Of a DNA stretch of 64,000 nt, positions 16,532-25,448 are shown piece after piece (the first letter of the stretch is position 1; each line of letters begins with the position of its first letter). Location: positions 1 to 64,000 of the forward strand of contig NZ_KB894812.1 of NCBI RefSeq assembly GCF_000374645.1. The letters run 5' to 3'. Source of the stretch: Arhodomonas aquaeolei DSM 8974 (GTDB lineage: Bacteria > Pseudomonadota > Gammaproteobacteria > Nitrococcales > Nitrococcaceae). A model generated the notes under the pieces. It did no database searches, was not told the origin of the DNA, and was given only the letters and a program-made list of their open reading frames with translations. The position numbers and the translations under genes were made by a program.

Positions 16532-17821
16532 CTACATCATCGACGGCAGCCACAGGGTGATCGCGGGGATGAACGCGAGCACCAGCAGCCGGACGATGTC
16601 CATGAGCAGGAACGGCGTCACGCCGCGGAAGATCGTGCCCAGCCGGGTCTCCGGCAGCACGGTGTTGAGCACGAACACGTTGAGTCCGATGGGCGGGGTG
16701 ATCAGGCTGATCTCGATGGCCACCACCACGACGATGCCGAACCAGATCGGATCGAAGCCGAGCCCCTGCACGATGGGGAAGAAGATCGGCACGGTGAGCA
16801 GCAGCATCGACAGGCTCTCCAGCACCGCCCCGAGCACCAGGTACAGGCCCAGTATGATGAGGATCACCGCCATCGGCGCGAGGTCCGCCGCGCTCACCCA
16901 GGCGGCGAGGTCGTCGGGCATCCCCGCGAGGTTGACGAAGTTGGAGAACACCACCGCGCCGATGAGGATCGCGAACATCATCGCCGTGGTGCGCGCGGTC
17001 TCCAGCAGCAGCCGGTAGAACGACGCCGGGGTCAGCGCCCGCCGCCACAGCGCCAGCACCAGCGCCCCGCTCGCGCCGATGCCGGCGGCCTCGGTGGCGG
17101 TGAACACGCCCAGGTAAATGCCGCCCATCACCAGCGCGAACAGCGAGAGCACGCCGCCGACGGCGCGCAGCGCACGCAGGCGCTCGCCGAACGCGAGCTT
17201 CGGGTACGGCTCGGTGGCGTCGCCGGTCCACCAGAAGTGCAGCCGCACCGCCGCCATGTAGCCGAGCACGCCGAGCAGCCCCGGCACCAGGCCGGCGATG
17301 AACAGCTTGCCGATGTTCTGCTGGGTGATGATCCCGTAGAGCACGAGGATCACGCTCGGGGGGATCAGCACGCCGAGGGTCCCGCCGGCGGCGATCACGC
17401 CGCTGGAGACCGCCTCGGAGTAGCCGTAGCGCCGCATCGACGGCATCGCCACCTTGGACATGGTCGCGGCGGTGGCGAGCGAGGAGCCGCACACCGAGCT
17501 GAAACCGCCGCAGGCGGCGACCGTGGCCATCGCCAGTCCGCCCTTGCGGTGGCCGAGCCAGGCGTTGCTGGCGGCGTAGAGGTCGTCGGCGAGCCGGGCA
17601 TGCACGATGAGGTTGCCCATCAGCACGAACAGCGGCACCACCGTCAGGGTGTAGGACTTGCCGGTGTCGTAGCCCACCTGCCCGAGCAGGGACAGCGCCG
17701 GGTCCACGCCGAGGATGGCGGCGACCCCGACCACGCCCACCAGCATCATGGCGAAGGCGATGGGCAGGCCGAGCACGATCAGTCCGAGCACGGCGGCGAG
17801 CCCCGGGAGCCAGTATTCCAT
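16532..17821 (-). CDS. dctM: TRAP transporter large membrane subunit (429 aa)
   Basis: DctM-type permease with about 12 membrane helices. Family hallmarks include GLPIAFAMMLVGVVG (about residues 19-33), GGFSSVCGSSLATAATMSKVAMP (about 107-130) and GTLGVLIPPSVILVLYGI. It couples uptake of an organic acid to a sodium gradient together with DctQ. It starts 11 bp after dctQ and ends 26 bp before dctP1. Confidence 0.93.
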   Translation of the reverse strand: MEYWLPGLAAVLGLIVLGLPIAFAMMLVGVVGVAAILGVDPALSLLGQVGYDTGKSYTLTVVPLFVLMGNLIVHARLADDLYAASNAWLGHRKGGLAMATVAACGGFSSVCGSSLATAATMSKVAMPSMRRYGYSEAVSSGVIAAGGTLGVLIPPSVILVLYGIITQQNIGKLFIAGLVPGLLGVLGYMAAVRLHFWWTGDATEPYPKLAFGERLRALRAVGGVLSLFALVMGGIYLGVFTATEAAGIGASGALVLALWRRALTPASFYRLLLETARTTAMMFAILIGAVVFSNFVNLAGMPDDLAAWVSAADLAPMAVILIILGLYLVLGAVLESLSMLLLTVPIFFPIVQGLGFDPIWFGIVVVVAIEISLITPPIGLNVFVLNTVLPETRLGTIFRGVTPFLLMDIVRLLVLAFIPAITLWLPSMM

Positions 17822-17832
17822 GCCGCGCCTCC

Positions 17833-18348
17833 TCAGCCGTCACCGGGGGCGCGCAGGCCCGTGGCGACGGCGAACGCGTTGCCCGCGAGGATCACCGCCG
17901 CCAGCCCCGTGAGCGCCGCCATGACCGCCGCCACCGGCCCCAGCGGGATGCCGAGGAACATGGTGGCGTCGCCGTAGGTGAACAGCCGCGCGGCGTGCGC
18001 GGCGAGCCGCCAGGCCAGCACGCCGGCGACCCCGGCGCCGACCAGGTGCACGACGCTCTCCTGCACCCGCCGTGCCGCCGGCCCCAGACGCTCGGTGAGC
18101 AGGGTCACGGAGACGTTGCCGCGCTCGAGACAGACCAGCGGCAGGCCCGCGTAGATCAGCAGCGCCATGGCCACCTCGCTGATCTCGAAGGCCCCGAGCA
18201 GCGGGGCATCGAAGAAGTAGCGCCCGACCACGTCCACGCTGGTCACCGCGAGCATGAGCACCAGCAGGCAGGCGGCGACGGCGCCGATGACGCCGCGCAA
18301 CCCGCGCACGCCCCGGACGAGAGCGACGGCTGCCGGGGTCCGCATCAC
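17833..18348 (-). CDS. dctQ: TRAP transporter small membrane subunit (171 aa)
   Basis: DctQ-type protein with four predicted helices: ACLLVLMLAVTSVDVVGRYFF (about residues 26-46), ISEVAMALLIYAGLPLV, and two more near VHLVGAGVAGVLAW and GPVAAVMAALTGLAAVI. It pairs with DctM. Its ATG overlaps the stop of the upstream binding protein gene (ATGA), so expression is coupled. Confidence 0.9.
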   Translation of the reverse strand: MMRTPAAVALVRGVRGLRGVIGAVAACLLVLMLAVTSVDVVGRYFFDAPLLGAFEISEVAMALLIYAGLPLVCLERGNVSVTLLTERLGPAARRVQESVVHLVGAGVAGVLAWRLAAHAARLFTYGDATMFLGIPLGPVAAVMAALTGLAAVILAGNAFAVATGLRAPGDG

Positions 18349-19361
18349 TCGGCCCCGGCGGCCTCGAGCTCGCGGTGCAGTGCGTCCAGGAACGCCTGCC
18401 CGTCGACCCCGTCCTCGGCGACCCGCTCGAGCACGCGCTCGCGCAGGCCGTCGGCCTGCTCGGCGATCGCCTCGATCATGGCGTCGTCGGCCTGCTCGAT
18501 GCGCACGCCGGCGGCACGCAGGTCCTTGCGCCCCTGGCGGTCCGCCCGGTCCCAGGCCCGGCCGGCCAGGCGCGCGAGGTATTCGCCGGAGACACTGTCG
18601 ATGGCGGCGCGCTCGTCATCGCTCAGGGACTGCCACTTCGCCTGGTTCATCACCACATAGAAGCTGACGGTGTAGAGCCCGCCGGGGACGACGGTGCCGT
18701 AGTCCACCGTGTCCTGGAGGTTGAAGAAGGTCACGCTCTCGTAGGGGAAGACGATGCCGTCGGCCACGCCCTGGGAGAGGAGCTCGTAGGACTGCGAGGA
18801 GGGCGCGTTGACCGGTACCACCCCGAGCTCCTCGCTGAGCTGGGCGGCCACGCCGCCGGGCACGCGCAGCTTCAGCCCGCTCAGGTCATCGAGGCTGTGC
18901 ACCGGCCGCCGGCTGTTCCAGATATGCCCGGGCCCGTGGGTAAACAGGCCCAGCAGGTGGACGCCGCGGTGCTCGCCGGAATCCGCCATGGTCTCCTGGT
19001 AGGCGCGCCAGTAGGCCACCGACTTGACCTCGGCGGAGGGTGTCTGCAGCGGCAGCTCGGCGAGCTCGAAGACCGAGAAGCGCCCCGGCGTGTAGCCGTG
19101 CACGCTGAAGCCGACGTCCGCCAGGCCGTCGGCGACGAGGTCGTACTGCGCCGGCGGGGGGCCGAGCGGCGAGCTCATCACCTCCACCTGCACGCTGCCG
19201 CCGGTGGCCTTCTCCACCGCCTCACCCCAGGGCTTGAGCACGTCCGAGACCAGCAGGTGGCTCGGCGGCAGCCAGTTGGCGACGCGGAGCGTGGTCTGGG
19301 ACAGCGCCAGCGGCGCCCAGGCAAGTAGCGCGATCGCGAGTAGTCCGGTCCAGCGCGTCAT
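18345..19361 (-). CDS. dctP: TRAP transporter solute-binding protein 2 (338 aa)
   Basis: Second DctP-type receptor and first gene of the TRAP operon. The signal peptide is MTRWTGLLAIALLAWAPLALS, and GGAGGAG sits 8 bases before the ATG at 19361, which I prefer to the ATG at 19394. Mature domain starts TTLRVANWLPPSHL. It shares the fold and many motifs with binding protein 1 but differs in the central substrate region (HGPGHIWNSRR). A TRAP system with two receptors and one permease could take two related acids. It is divergent from a MarR gene. Confidence 0.9.
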   Translation of the reverse strand: MTRWTGLLAIALLAWAPLALSQTTLRVANWLPPSHLLVSDVLKPWGEAVEKATGGSVQVEVMSSPLGPPPAQYDLVADGLADVGFSVHGYTPGRFSVFELAELPLQTPSAEVKSVAYWRAYQETMADSGEHRGVHLLGLFTHGPGHIWNSRRPVHSLDDLSGLKLRVPGGVAAQLSEELGVVPVNAPSSQSYELLSQGVADGIVFPYESVTFFNLQDTVDYGTVVPGGLYTVSFYVVMNQAKWQSLSDDERAAIDSVSGEYLARLAGRAWDRADRQGRKDLRAAGVRIEQADDAMIEAIAEQADGLRERVLERVAEDGVDGQAFLDALHRELEAAGAE

Positions 19362-19423
19362 GATCGTGTCTCCTCCGTCATGGGCCGGGGTCACAGGGCC
19401 ACGGTGTGTCTTTGATATTTATC

Positions 19424-19453
19424 AACCCTGTGGATTGAACCTAGCACAGGGTT
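19424..19453. promoter_or_regulatory. Perfect 9-bp inverted repeat, candidate MarR operator
   Basis: AACCCTGTG (19424-19432) and CACAGGGTT (19445-19453) are separated by 12 bp. They lie in the AT-rich gap between divergent dctP2 and marR 2, 62 bp upstream of dctP2. Arm length and spacing suit a dimeric winged-helix repressor. No T-tract follows, so a terminator is less likely. Confidence 0.5.
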
Positions 19454-19586
19454 AGATGCATTTGAATAGATTTGTAGATAAAAATTTAGTACATAAAAAA
19501 TATACCGTTGGACCCGCCCCGTCGGGCCCACGACAATCGGCCGTGACGAACGCCCCGACACGCACAGACAGTGGAACCCTCAGACC

Positions 19587-20033
19587 ATGCGAGAGCCGGT
19601 GCGCTACTTCACCGACGACTACCTCTCCTACCTGCTCGCCCGGGCGAGCACGCTCGTGAGCGAGCAGTTCCACGCCCGCGTGAGCGCGGCGGGGCTGCGC
19701 ATCCCCGAGTGGCGCGTGCTCGCGACGCTCTACGACCGCGAGGCCATGACCATCGGCCACCTCGCCGAGATCACCCTGCTGACGCAGCCCACGCTCACGC
19801 GGGTGGTCGCGCGGCTGGAGGACTGCGGGCTGGTGCTCCGGCGCAACGAGCCGGAGGACCGGCGCATCACCCGGGTATCGATCACCCCGGCGGGGCGGGA
19901 TAAGGTGCAGCCGCTGATCGAGCGGGCCAAGGCCCACGAGGCCCAGGTGCTCAGCGGCTACCCGGAGGCGGAGGTGGAGACGCTCAAGGCCGGCCTGCGC
20001 GAGATGATCGCGCGCCTGAGGGAGGGGCAGTAA
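19587..20033 (+). CDS. MarR-family regulator 2 (148 aa)
   Basis: Winged-helix repressor: GHLAEITLLTQPTLTRVVARL (about residues 57-77) is the recognition region and EPEDRRITRVSITPAG the wing. It is divergent from the TRAP operon and probably controls it, through the inverted repeat at 19424-19453. It is less similar to MarR 1 and 3 than those two are to each other. Confidence 0.88.
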   Translation: MREPVRYFTDDYLSYLLARASTLVSEQFHARVSAAGLRIPEWRVLATLYDREAMTIGHLAEITLLTQPTLTRVVARLEDCGLVLRRNEPEDRRITRVSITPAGRDKVQPLIERAKAHEAQVLSGYPEAEVETLKAGLREMIARLREGQ

Positions 20034-20034
20034 C

Positions 20035-20057
20035 GCCCCCGGGCGACGCCCGGGGGC
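20035..20057. terminator. GC-rich hairpin between convergent marR and iorB
   Basis: GCCCCCGGGC (20035-20044) pairs perfectly with GCCCGGGGGC (20048-20057) around a 3-base loop. It fills the 31-bp gap between two converging genes, so it can serve both directions. There is no U-tract. Confidence 0.6.
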
Positions 20058-20064
20058 ACGGACA

Positions 20065-21645
20065 TCAGGCCCCGACGCGCACGGGACGGGCCCGGGTGGT
20101 GGCCGCCTGCGGCGTCTCCCCGTCGTCGCCACCGTTCAGGGCGGCAACCGCGGCGGCAAGCTTCTCGCCCTGCTCGTCGGCCAGCGCCGCCTCGCGCAGG
20201 CGCCGGACCACCGCGGCGGGCTCCTCGTCGCCGTCATAGCCGTCGATGACGCCCATGATGGTGTTGAAGTTGCTCAGCCCGCGGGCGTGGGTGTCGCCAT
20301 AGCCCTTGACCAGGCGCTGGCACCGGGCGATCTCCACCGCCAGCGCGTAGTCCGGAGCCACGGTCTGGTGGATGCGCCCGAGCCAGGCCTCGATACGCGC
20401 CATCTCCTCGCGGAAGCGCAGGGTCGAGCGCCGCCAGCGCCGCATCCGCGAGACGGTCCACAGGAGCATGAACCCCGACAGCGTCGCAGTGCGCACGTGC
20501 CGGCCCTTGCGGGTGAACGGCTCCAGCGGGCGCTGCAGGCGCGGCGAGTTCAGCAGCAGCCGGCCCAGCGGCGCGGGCAGGGTGTCGCAGATCTCCTCGA
20601 TGCGCGGGTGCATGAACTCGGTGACGTAGACGAGCTGATCGTCGCCGGCGCGCACCTCCCGGCGAAAGCGCTCGAACCGGCTGGCCCGCGTCTTGAGGTC
20701 CGCCACCCGGATGGTGTCCTCGTAGGACATCCACAGCGCCAGGTACCGGGCCGCCTCGGTGGTGAGCAGGTAGTCCCGGGTCTCGCCGCCGTGGGCCTCG
20801 TCCAGCGCCAGCACCGCCTCCACGCGGTCGACGTAGTCCCGCGCGTAGGCCGGGTCCTGGTAGTCGGCGAGCCGGCGCATGCCCTCGACCACGTTGAAGT
20901 GGGCGACCTCGGGGAAGCGGCCGCGCACGCGCTCGAGCTGCTCGCGCAGCACGGGGTGCTGCGGGTCGGGCTCGGACGGCGCCGGGCCGCTGTGATCCGG
21001 CGCCTCGGGCTCGCCCTGGGCCCGTTCGAAGGCGTCGCCGAAGGCCGCCAGGCTCGCCTCCACGCCGATGCCCCCGCGGCGGATGGCCTCCTCGAACGCG
21101 GCCCGCTCGAAGGGCAGCCGCCCGGAGCCGGCCAGCGCCCCGAACAGCGTCGAGCTGATGACGCTGCCGTGGGACTCCGCCACCGCGGCCATGTCGAAGT
21201 AGATAAACGACTTCGCCGCCTGCTCCCCGGCCTCCAGGACCTTGCCGTCGTCGAGGATGCCATCGCCCATCGCGGTCTTCTCGCCGATGGCGTAGACGCG
21301 GTGGGTGGAGGCGATGAGCGTGGTGCGATCCGGGGTCACGATCCCGCGCTGTACCGCACGCCCGGCCTCCATGAACTCCGCGGCGATGACCACGTCCACG
21401 TCGCCGGGCATGGGCATGAGCGCCAGCACCGGGTCCCGGCCGGCCTTGCGGGCGGCGTGCTCGGGGAAGATCTCCACGTAGTACAGCGTCGCCCCGGTGC
21501 GCTGGGCGACGCCGGGCACGGAGGTGGTCTGGGCGAGGTAGCCCTGGGACTCGGCGAGGCTGACGATCCAGTCCGCCAGCACGCCGCCGCCCTGCCCGCC
21601 CATCGCCTGTATGGCGATGCTGATCGGTCTGATGGAACGGTCCAC
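20065..21645 (-). CDS. iorB: Indolepyruvate-type 2-oxoacid:ferredoxin oxidoreductase, beta subunit (526 aa)
   Basis: Residues 1-210 are the pyruvate-ferredoxin-oxidoreductase gamma-type domain, beginning ISIAIQAMGGQGGGVLADWIV and containing VPGVAQRTGATLYYVEIF. The remaining 300 residues are the extra C-terminal domain found in the long IorB form of aerobic proteobacteria; archaeal IorB is only about 200 residues. With IorA it oxidatively decarboxylates aryl 2-oxoacids to acyl-CoA and CO2, reducing ferredoxin. It follows iorA by 19 bp. The partner ferredoxin is not encoded nearby. Confidence 0.85.
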   Translation of the reverse strand: MDRSIRPISIAIQAMGGQGGGVLADWIVSLAESQGYLAQTTSVPGVAQRTGATLYYVEIFPEHAARKAGRDPVLALMPMPGDVDVVIAAEFMEAGRAVQRGIVTPDRTTLIASTHRVYAIGEKTAMGDGILDDGKVLEAGEQAAKSFIYFDMAAVAESHGSVISSTLFGALAGSGRLPFERAAFEEAIRRGGIGVEASLAAFGDAFERAQGEPEAPDHSGPAPSEPDPQHPVLREQLERVRGRFPEVAHFNVVEGMRRLADYQDPAYARDYVDRVEAVLALDEAHGGETRDYLLTTEAARYLALWMSYEDTIRVADLKTRASRFERFRREVRAGDDQLVYVTEFMHPRIEEICDTLPAPLGRLLLNSPRLQRPLEPFTRKGRHVRTATLSGFMLLWTVSRMRRWRRSTLRFREEMARIEAWLGRIHQTVAPDYALAVEIARCQRLVKGYGDTHARGLSNFNTIMGVIDGYDGDEEPAAVVRRLREAALADEQGEKLAAAVAALNGGDDGETPQAATTRARPVRVGA

Positions 21646-21664
21646 GAATGCCTCCTGTGCGCCG

Positions 21665-23806
21665 CTACATCGCGTAGCGTTCGATCCGCCGCGCCTCGCG
21701 GCGCTGGAAGAAACCGATCACCGCGTCGCGCACGCGCTTGGCGAACCGGTCCCAGGCGGTCGGGTTGTGGATGATCTCGGCCCGGTAGAACGACGGGCAG
21801 AGCACCGCGGCGTGCGCGACCTGCCCGCACAGCCCGCAGCCCACGCAGCTGTCCTCGACGTGGGCCACCGGGTCGCTGCGCAGCGGGTCCGGGTTGGGCT
21901 TGACCGACAGCGACGGACAGCCGGAGAGGCGGATGCAGGAGTGATCGCCGGTGCAGGTGTCACTATCCACGCCGAAGCGCTCGCGCACCACGCGCTTGCC
22001 GCCCTTGAGCAGGTTGCGGAATACCGGCTTCTCGCGGCGCTGGCGGTTGAGCATGCACTCGGACTCGGCGATCACCACCTTGGGCCCGGAGGACTCGGTC
22101 GTCAGCGCCTCGCGCAGGGTGTCGCGCATGGTGCCGACATCGTAGGTGTTGGTGATCCGCCGCACCCAGTTCACGCCGACGCCGCGCACCGCCTGCTCGA
22201 TGGACTGTTTCGTGCTGCGGATCGGGTTCTCCGCCTTCGAGGAGAGGATGTCCTGGCCGCCGGTCGCCGCGGAGTAGCCGTTGTCCACGATCACCGTGAC
22301 GTTGTCGCTCTGGTTGAACACCGCGTTGCCCACACTGCTCGCCAGGCCGTTGTGCCAGAACCCGCCGTCGCCGACGATGCTGATGCTGCGCCGCGCCCCC
22401 GGGGCGTTGAACGCCGCCGCGCCGGCACCGCCCAGACCGTAGCCCATGGTGGTGTTGCCGATGTTGAACGGCGGCAGGATCGAGAACAGGTGGCAGCCGA
22501 TATCGCAGCTCACGTGGTGCTCGCCGAGCTCGCGCTCGACCAGCTTCATGGCGGTGAAGATCGGCCGCTCCGGGCAGCCGGTGCAGAAGCCCGGCGGGCG
22601 CGGCGGCACCACCTCGTCCAGCCCCTCCATGCCGGCGGCGGCGCTGGAGGCCGCGGCGCCGGGCAGGCGCGCGACGTCCGGGGCATGCTGTTCCAGGAAC
22701 TGCCGGATGCCATCGGCGAGCACCGCGCCGGTGTACTCGCCGGCCTTGGGCAGCATGTCCTTGCCGTGGATGCGCGTCTGCAGGTCGGCGCGGCGGAGGA
22801 TCGCGTGCAGGGCCTGCTCGATGTACTCCGGCTGGCCCTCCTCGATCATCAGCACCGCATCCTTGCCGGCGCAGAACGACTTCACCTCGTCGTCCACCAG
22901 CGGGTAGGTGACGTTGAGCACATACAGCGGGATGCGGGTATCGCCGAAGCTGTCCGCCAGCCCGAGGCGCTCCAGCGCGCGGATGACGCTGTTGTAGAGC
23001 CCGCCCTGGAGGATCAGGCCGATGTCGCCGCGCTCGCCCTCGAAGAACTCGTTGAGCCCGTGCTGCTGGATGAACGACACTGCCGCCGGCCAGCGGCGGT
23101 CGACCTTCTCGTGCTCGTGCAGGAAGCTCGAGGGCGGCAGCACGATGCGGCTCGGATCGCGCACCGGGTGCTCCATGGCGTCGCTGAGCGTGTACGCCGG
23201 GCGCACGTTGTCCTTGGCCTCGAAACGGCCGTGGACGTGGCAGGCGCGGATGCGCAGCTCCAGCATCACCGGCGTGTTGCTCGCCTCCGAGAGCTCGAAC
23301 CCCTTCTCCACCGACTCGACGATGCTGCCCAGGTTGGGCCGCGGATCGAGGAGCCACATCTGCGACTTCATGGCGAAGGCGTGGGTACGCTCCTGCATGA
23401 TGCTGGAGCCCTCGCCGTAGTCCTCGCCGACGATCACCAGCGAGCCGCCGGTGACGCCACCGGAGGCGAGCTGCGCGAGGGCATCGGAGGCGACGTTGGT
23501 GCCCACGGTGGACTTCCACGCCACCGCCCCGCGAATGGGATAGTTCACCGACGCGGCCAGGGTCGCCGCGGCGGTGGCCTCGGAGGCGGACGACTCGAAG
23601 TGGACGTCCAGCTCCTCGAGGATCTCGTTGGCGTCGGTGAGCACGTCCATCAGGTGGGAGATGGGCGCACCCTGGTAGCCGGCGACGTAACCGACCCCCG
23701 ACTGCAGCAGCGCCTTGGTGACCGCGAGTATCCCCTCTCCGTGGAATTCCTCGCCGGCCCCCATGCGCAGCTTCTTGACTTCTTTCGCGAAAGAACGCTC
23801 CGCCAT
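21665..23806 (-). CDS. iorA: Indolepyruvate-type 2-oxoacid:ferredoxin oxidoreductase, alpha subunit (713 aa)
   Basis: TPP enzyme of the IOR family. The N-terminal POR domain includes GYQGAPISHLMDVL (about residues 44-57). The TPP motif is GDGGFWHNGLASSVGNAVFN (about 484-503) followed by VDNG. The C-terminus carries iron-sulfur ligands: CTGDHSCIRLSGC and CVGCGLCGQVAHAAVLC (about 620-675). Known IorAB enzymes convert indolepyruvate or phenylpyruvate to arylacetyl-CoA. Here the operon begins with an isatin-hydrolase-like gene and lies beside the 2-aminobenzoyl-CoA pathway. An aryl-glyoxylate such as isatinate, giving 2-aminobenzoyl-CoA, is therefore an attractive substrate; that is inference. 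Confidence 0.88.
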   Translation of the reverse strand: MAERSFAKEVKKLRMGAGEEFHGEGILAVTKALLQSGVGYVAGYQGAPISHLMDVLTDANEILEELDVHFESSASEATAAATLAASVNYPIRGAVAWKSTVGTNVASDALAQLASGGVTGGSLVIVGEDYGEGSSIMQERTHAFAMKSQMWLLDPRPNLGSIVESVEKGFELSEASNTPVMLELRIRACHVHGRFEAKDNVRPAYTLSDAMEHPVRDPSRIVLPPSSFLHEHEKVDRRWPAAVSFIQQHGLNEFFEGERGDIGLILQGGLYNSVIRALERLGLADSFGDTRIPLYVLNVTYPLVDDEVKSFCAGKDAVLMIEEGQPEYIEQALHAILRRADLQTRIHGKDMLPKAGEYTGAVLADGIRQFLEQHAPDVARLPGAAASSAAAGMEGLDEVVPPRPPGFCTGCPERPIFTAMKLVERELGEHHVSCDIGCHLFSILPPFNIGNTTMGYGLGGAGAAAFNAPGARRSISIVGDGGFWHNGLASSVGNAVFNQSDNVTVIVDNGYSAATGGQDILSSKAENPIRSTKQSIEQAVRGVGVNWVRRITNTYDVGTMRDTLREALTTESSGPKVVIAESECMLNRQRREKPVFRNLLKGGKRVVRERFGVDSDTCTGDHSCIRLSGCPSLSVKPNPDPLRSDPVAHVEDSCVGCGLCGQVAHAAVLCPSFYRAEIIHNPTAWDRFAKRVRDAVIGFFQRREARRIERYAM

Positions 23807-23863
23807 AGCTCTCTACTCCGTGCCCGCGGCGACCGCCAACGGCCGCCGCGGACGACAGCGGGT

Positions 23864-24652
<789 letters not shown>

Positions 24653-24771
24653 GATGCGCTCTCCTCCCGGATATGGCGTTTGGCGTTGGCGTGTTCTGAA
24701 GGGCCGGGAACGCCGGTAACTGTAGACGATTACCGCGGCGGCCCGGGACCGTGTCCGCTTATGTTGTTTAC

Positions 24772-24787
24772 GTATAAAACATTTAAC
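24772..24787 (+). promoter_or_regulatory. Candidate operator A for the anthranilate genes
   Basis: GTATAAAACATTTAAC lies between the divergent cyclase and marR 3 genes. It matches 13 of 16 bases with the inverted copy at 27953-27968, in the next divergent promoter region. The overlapping TGTTT-N7-AAACA gives it dyad symmetry. It is a candidate site for MarR 3. Confidence 0.45.
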
Positions 24788-24893
24788 TGTCAGATATCAA
24801 CCCGTCACGCGTACCGCTGCCGCTGGTATCATTGCGTGTCGATCCGCCGGCGTCCCGCCGCCGGCGGACGCAGTCGCGAACGAGGAGGAGCGA

Positions 24894-25406
24894 ATGACAC
24901 AGCCCGGCCGTGAGCACGGCGGCGCGACGCCGCTCGACGAGGCGACCATGCTGCCCCACAGCAAGCGCTCGCTGCGCGCGTGGCTGCACCTGATCAAGTG
25001 CTCCAAGCGCGTGGAGCAGGCCATCTCCGATCTCTTCCGCGACGATTTCGACAGCTCGCTGTCGCGCTTCGACGTGCTCGCGCACCTGGACTACGTCCAC
25101 CCCGAGGCCCTGAGCACATCCGCGCTCGCCCAGCGGCTGCTCGCCTCCAAGGGCAACATCACCCGGCTGCTCGACCGCATGGAGGGCGACGGGCTGATCC
25201 ATCGCCGCCCCTCCAGCCGCGACCGCCGGGTGAGCGACGTCTACCTCACCGACACCGGCACCCGGCTGTTCCATGCCATGGCCGACGCCCACGAGGCGTG
25301 GTCCGACGAGATCTTCGGCATCCTCAACGACGGCGAGCTCGACGAGCTCGTCGGCCTGCTCGACCGCGTGCGCCACCGCCTGGAGGCCCGCGGGGACCAG
25401 GACTGA
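24894..25406 (+). CDS. MarR-family regulator 3 (170 aa)
   Basis: Winged-helix repressor with recognition region STSALAQRLLASKGNITRLLDRM (about residues 76-98) and wing SSRDRRVSDVYLTDTG. GAGGAGCG precedes the ATG. It stands between the cyclase-iorAB operon (divergent) and the monooxygenase/reductase gene (convergent, 42 bp), so it is the best candidate regulator of the anthranilyl-CoA genes. It resembles MarR 1. Ligand unknown; an aromatic CoA thioester is plausible from the family at such clusters. Confidence 0.88.
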   Translation: MTQPGREHGGATPLDEATMLPHSKRSLRAWLHLIKCSKRVEQAISDLFRDDFDSSLSRFDVLAHLDYVHPEALSTSALAQRLLASKGNITRLLDRMEGDGLIHRRPSSRDRRVSDVYLTDTGTRLFHAMADAHEAWSDEIFGILNDGELDELVGLLDRVRHRLEARGDQD

Positions 25407-25448
25407 GCCCCGGCGACACCGTCGTCGGCGCCGCCGGTACGACCGTAC

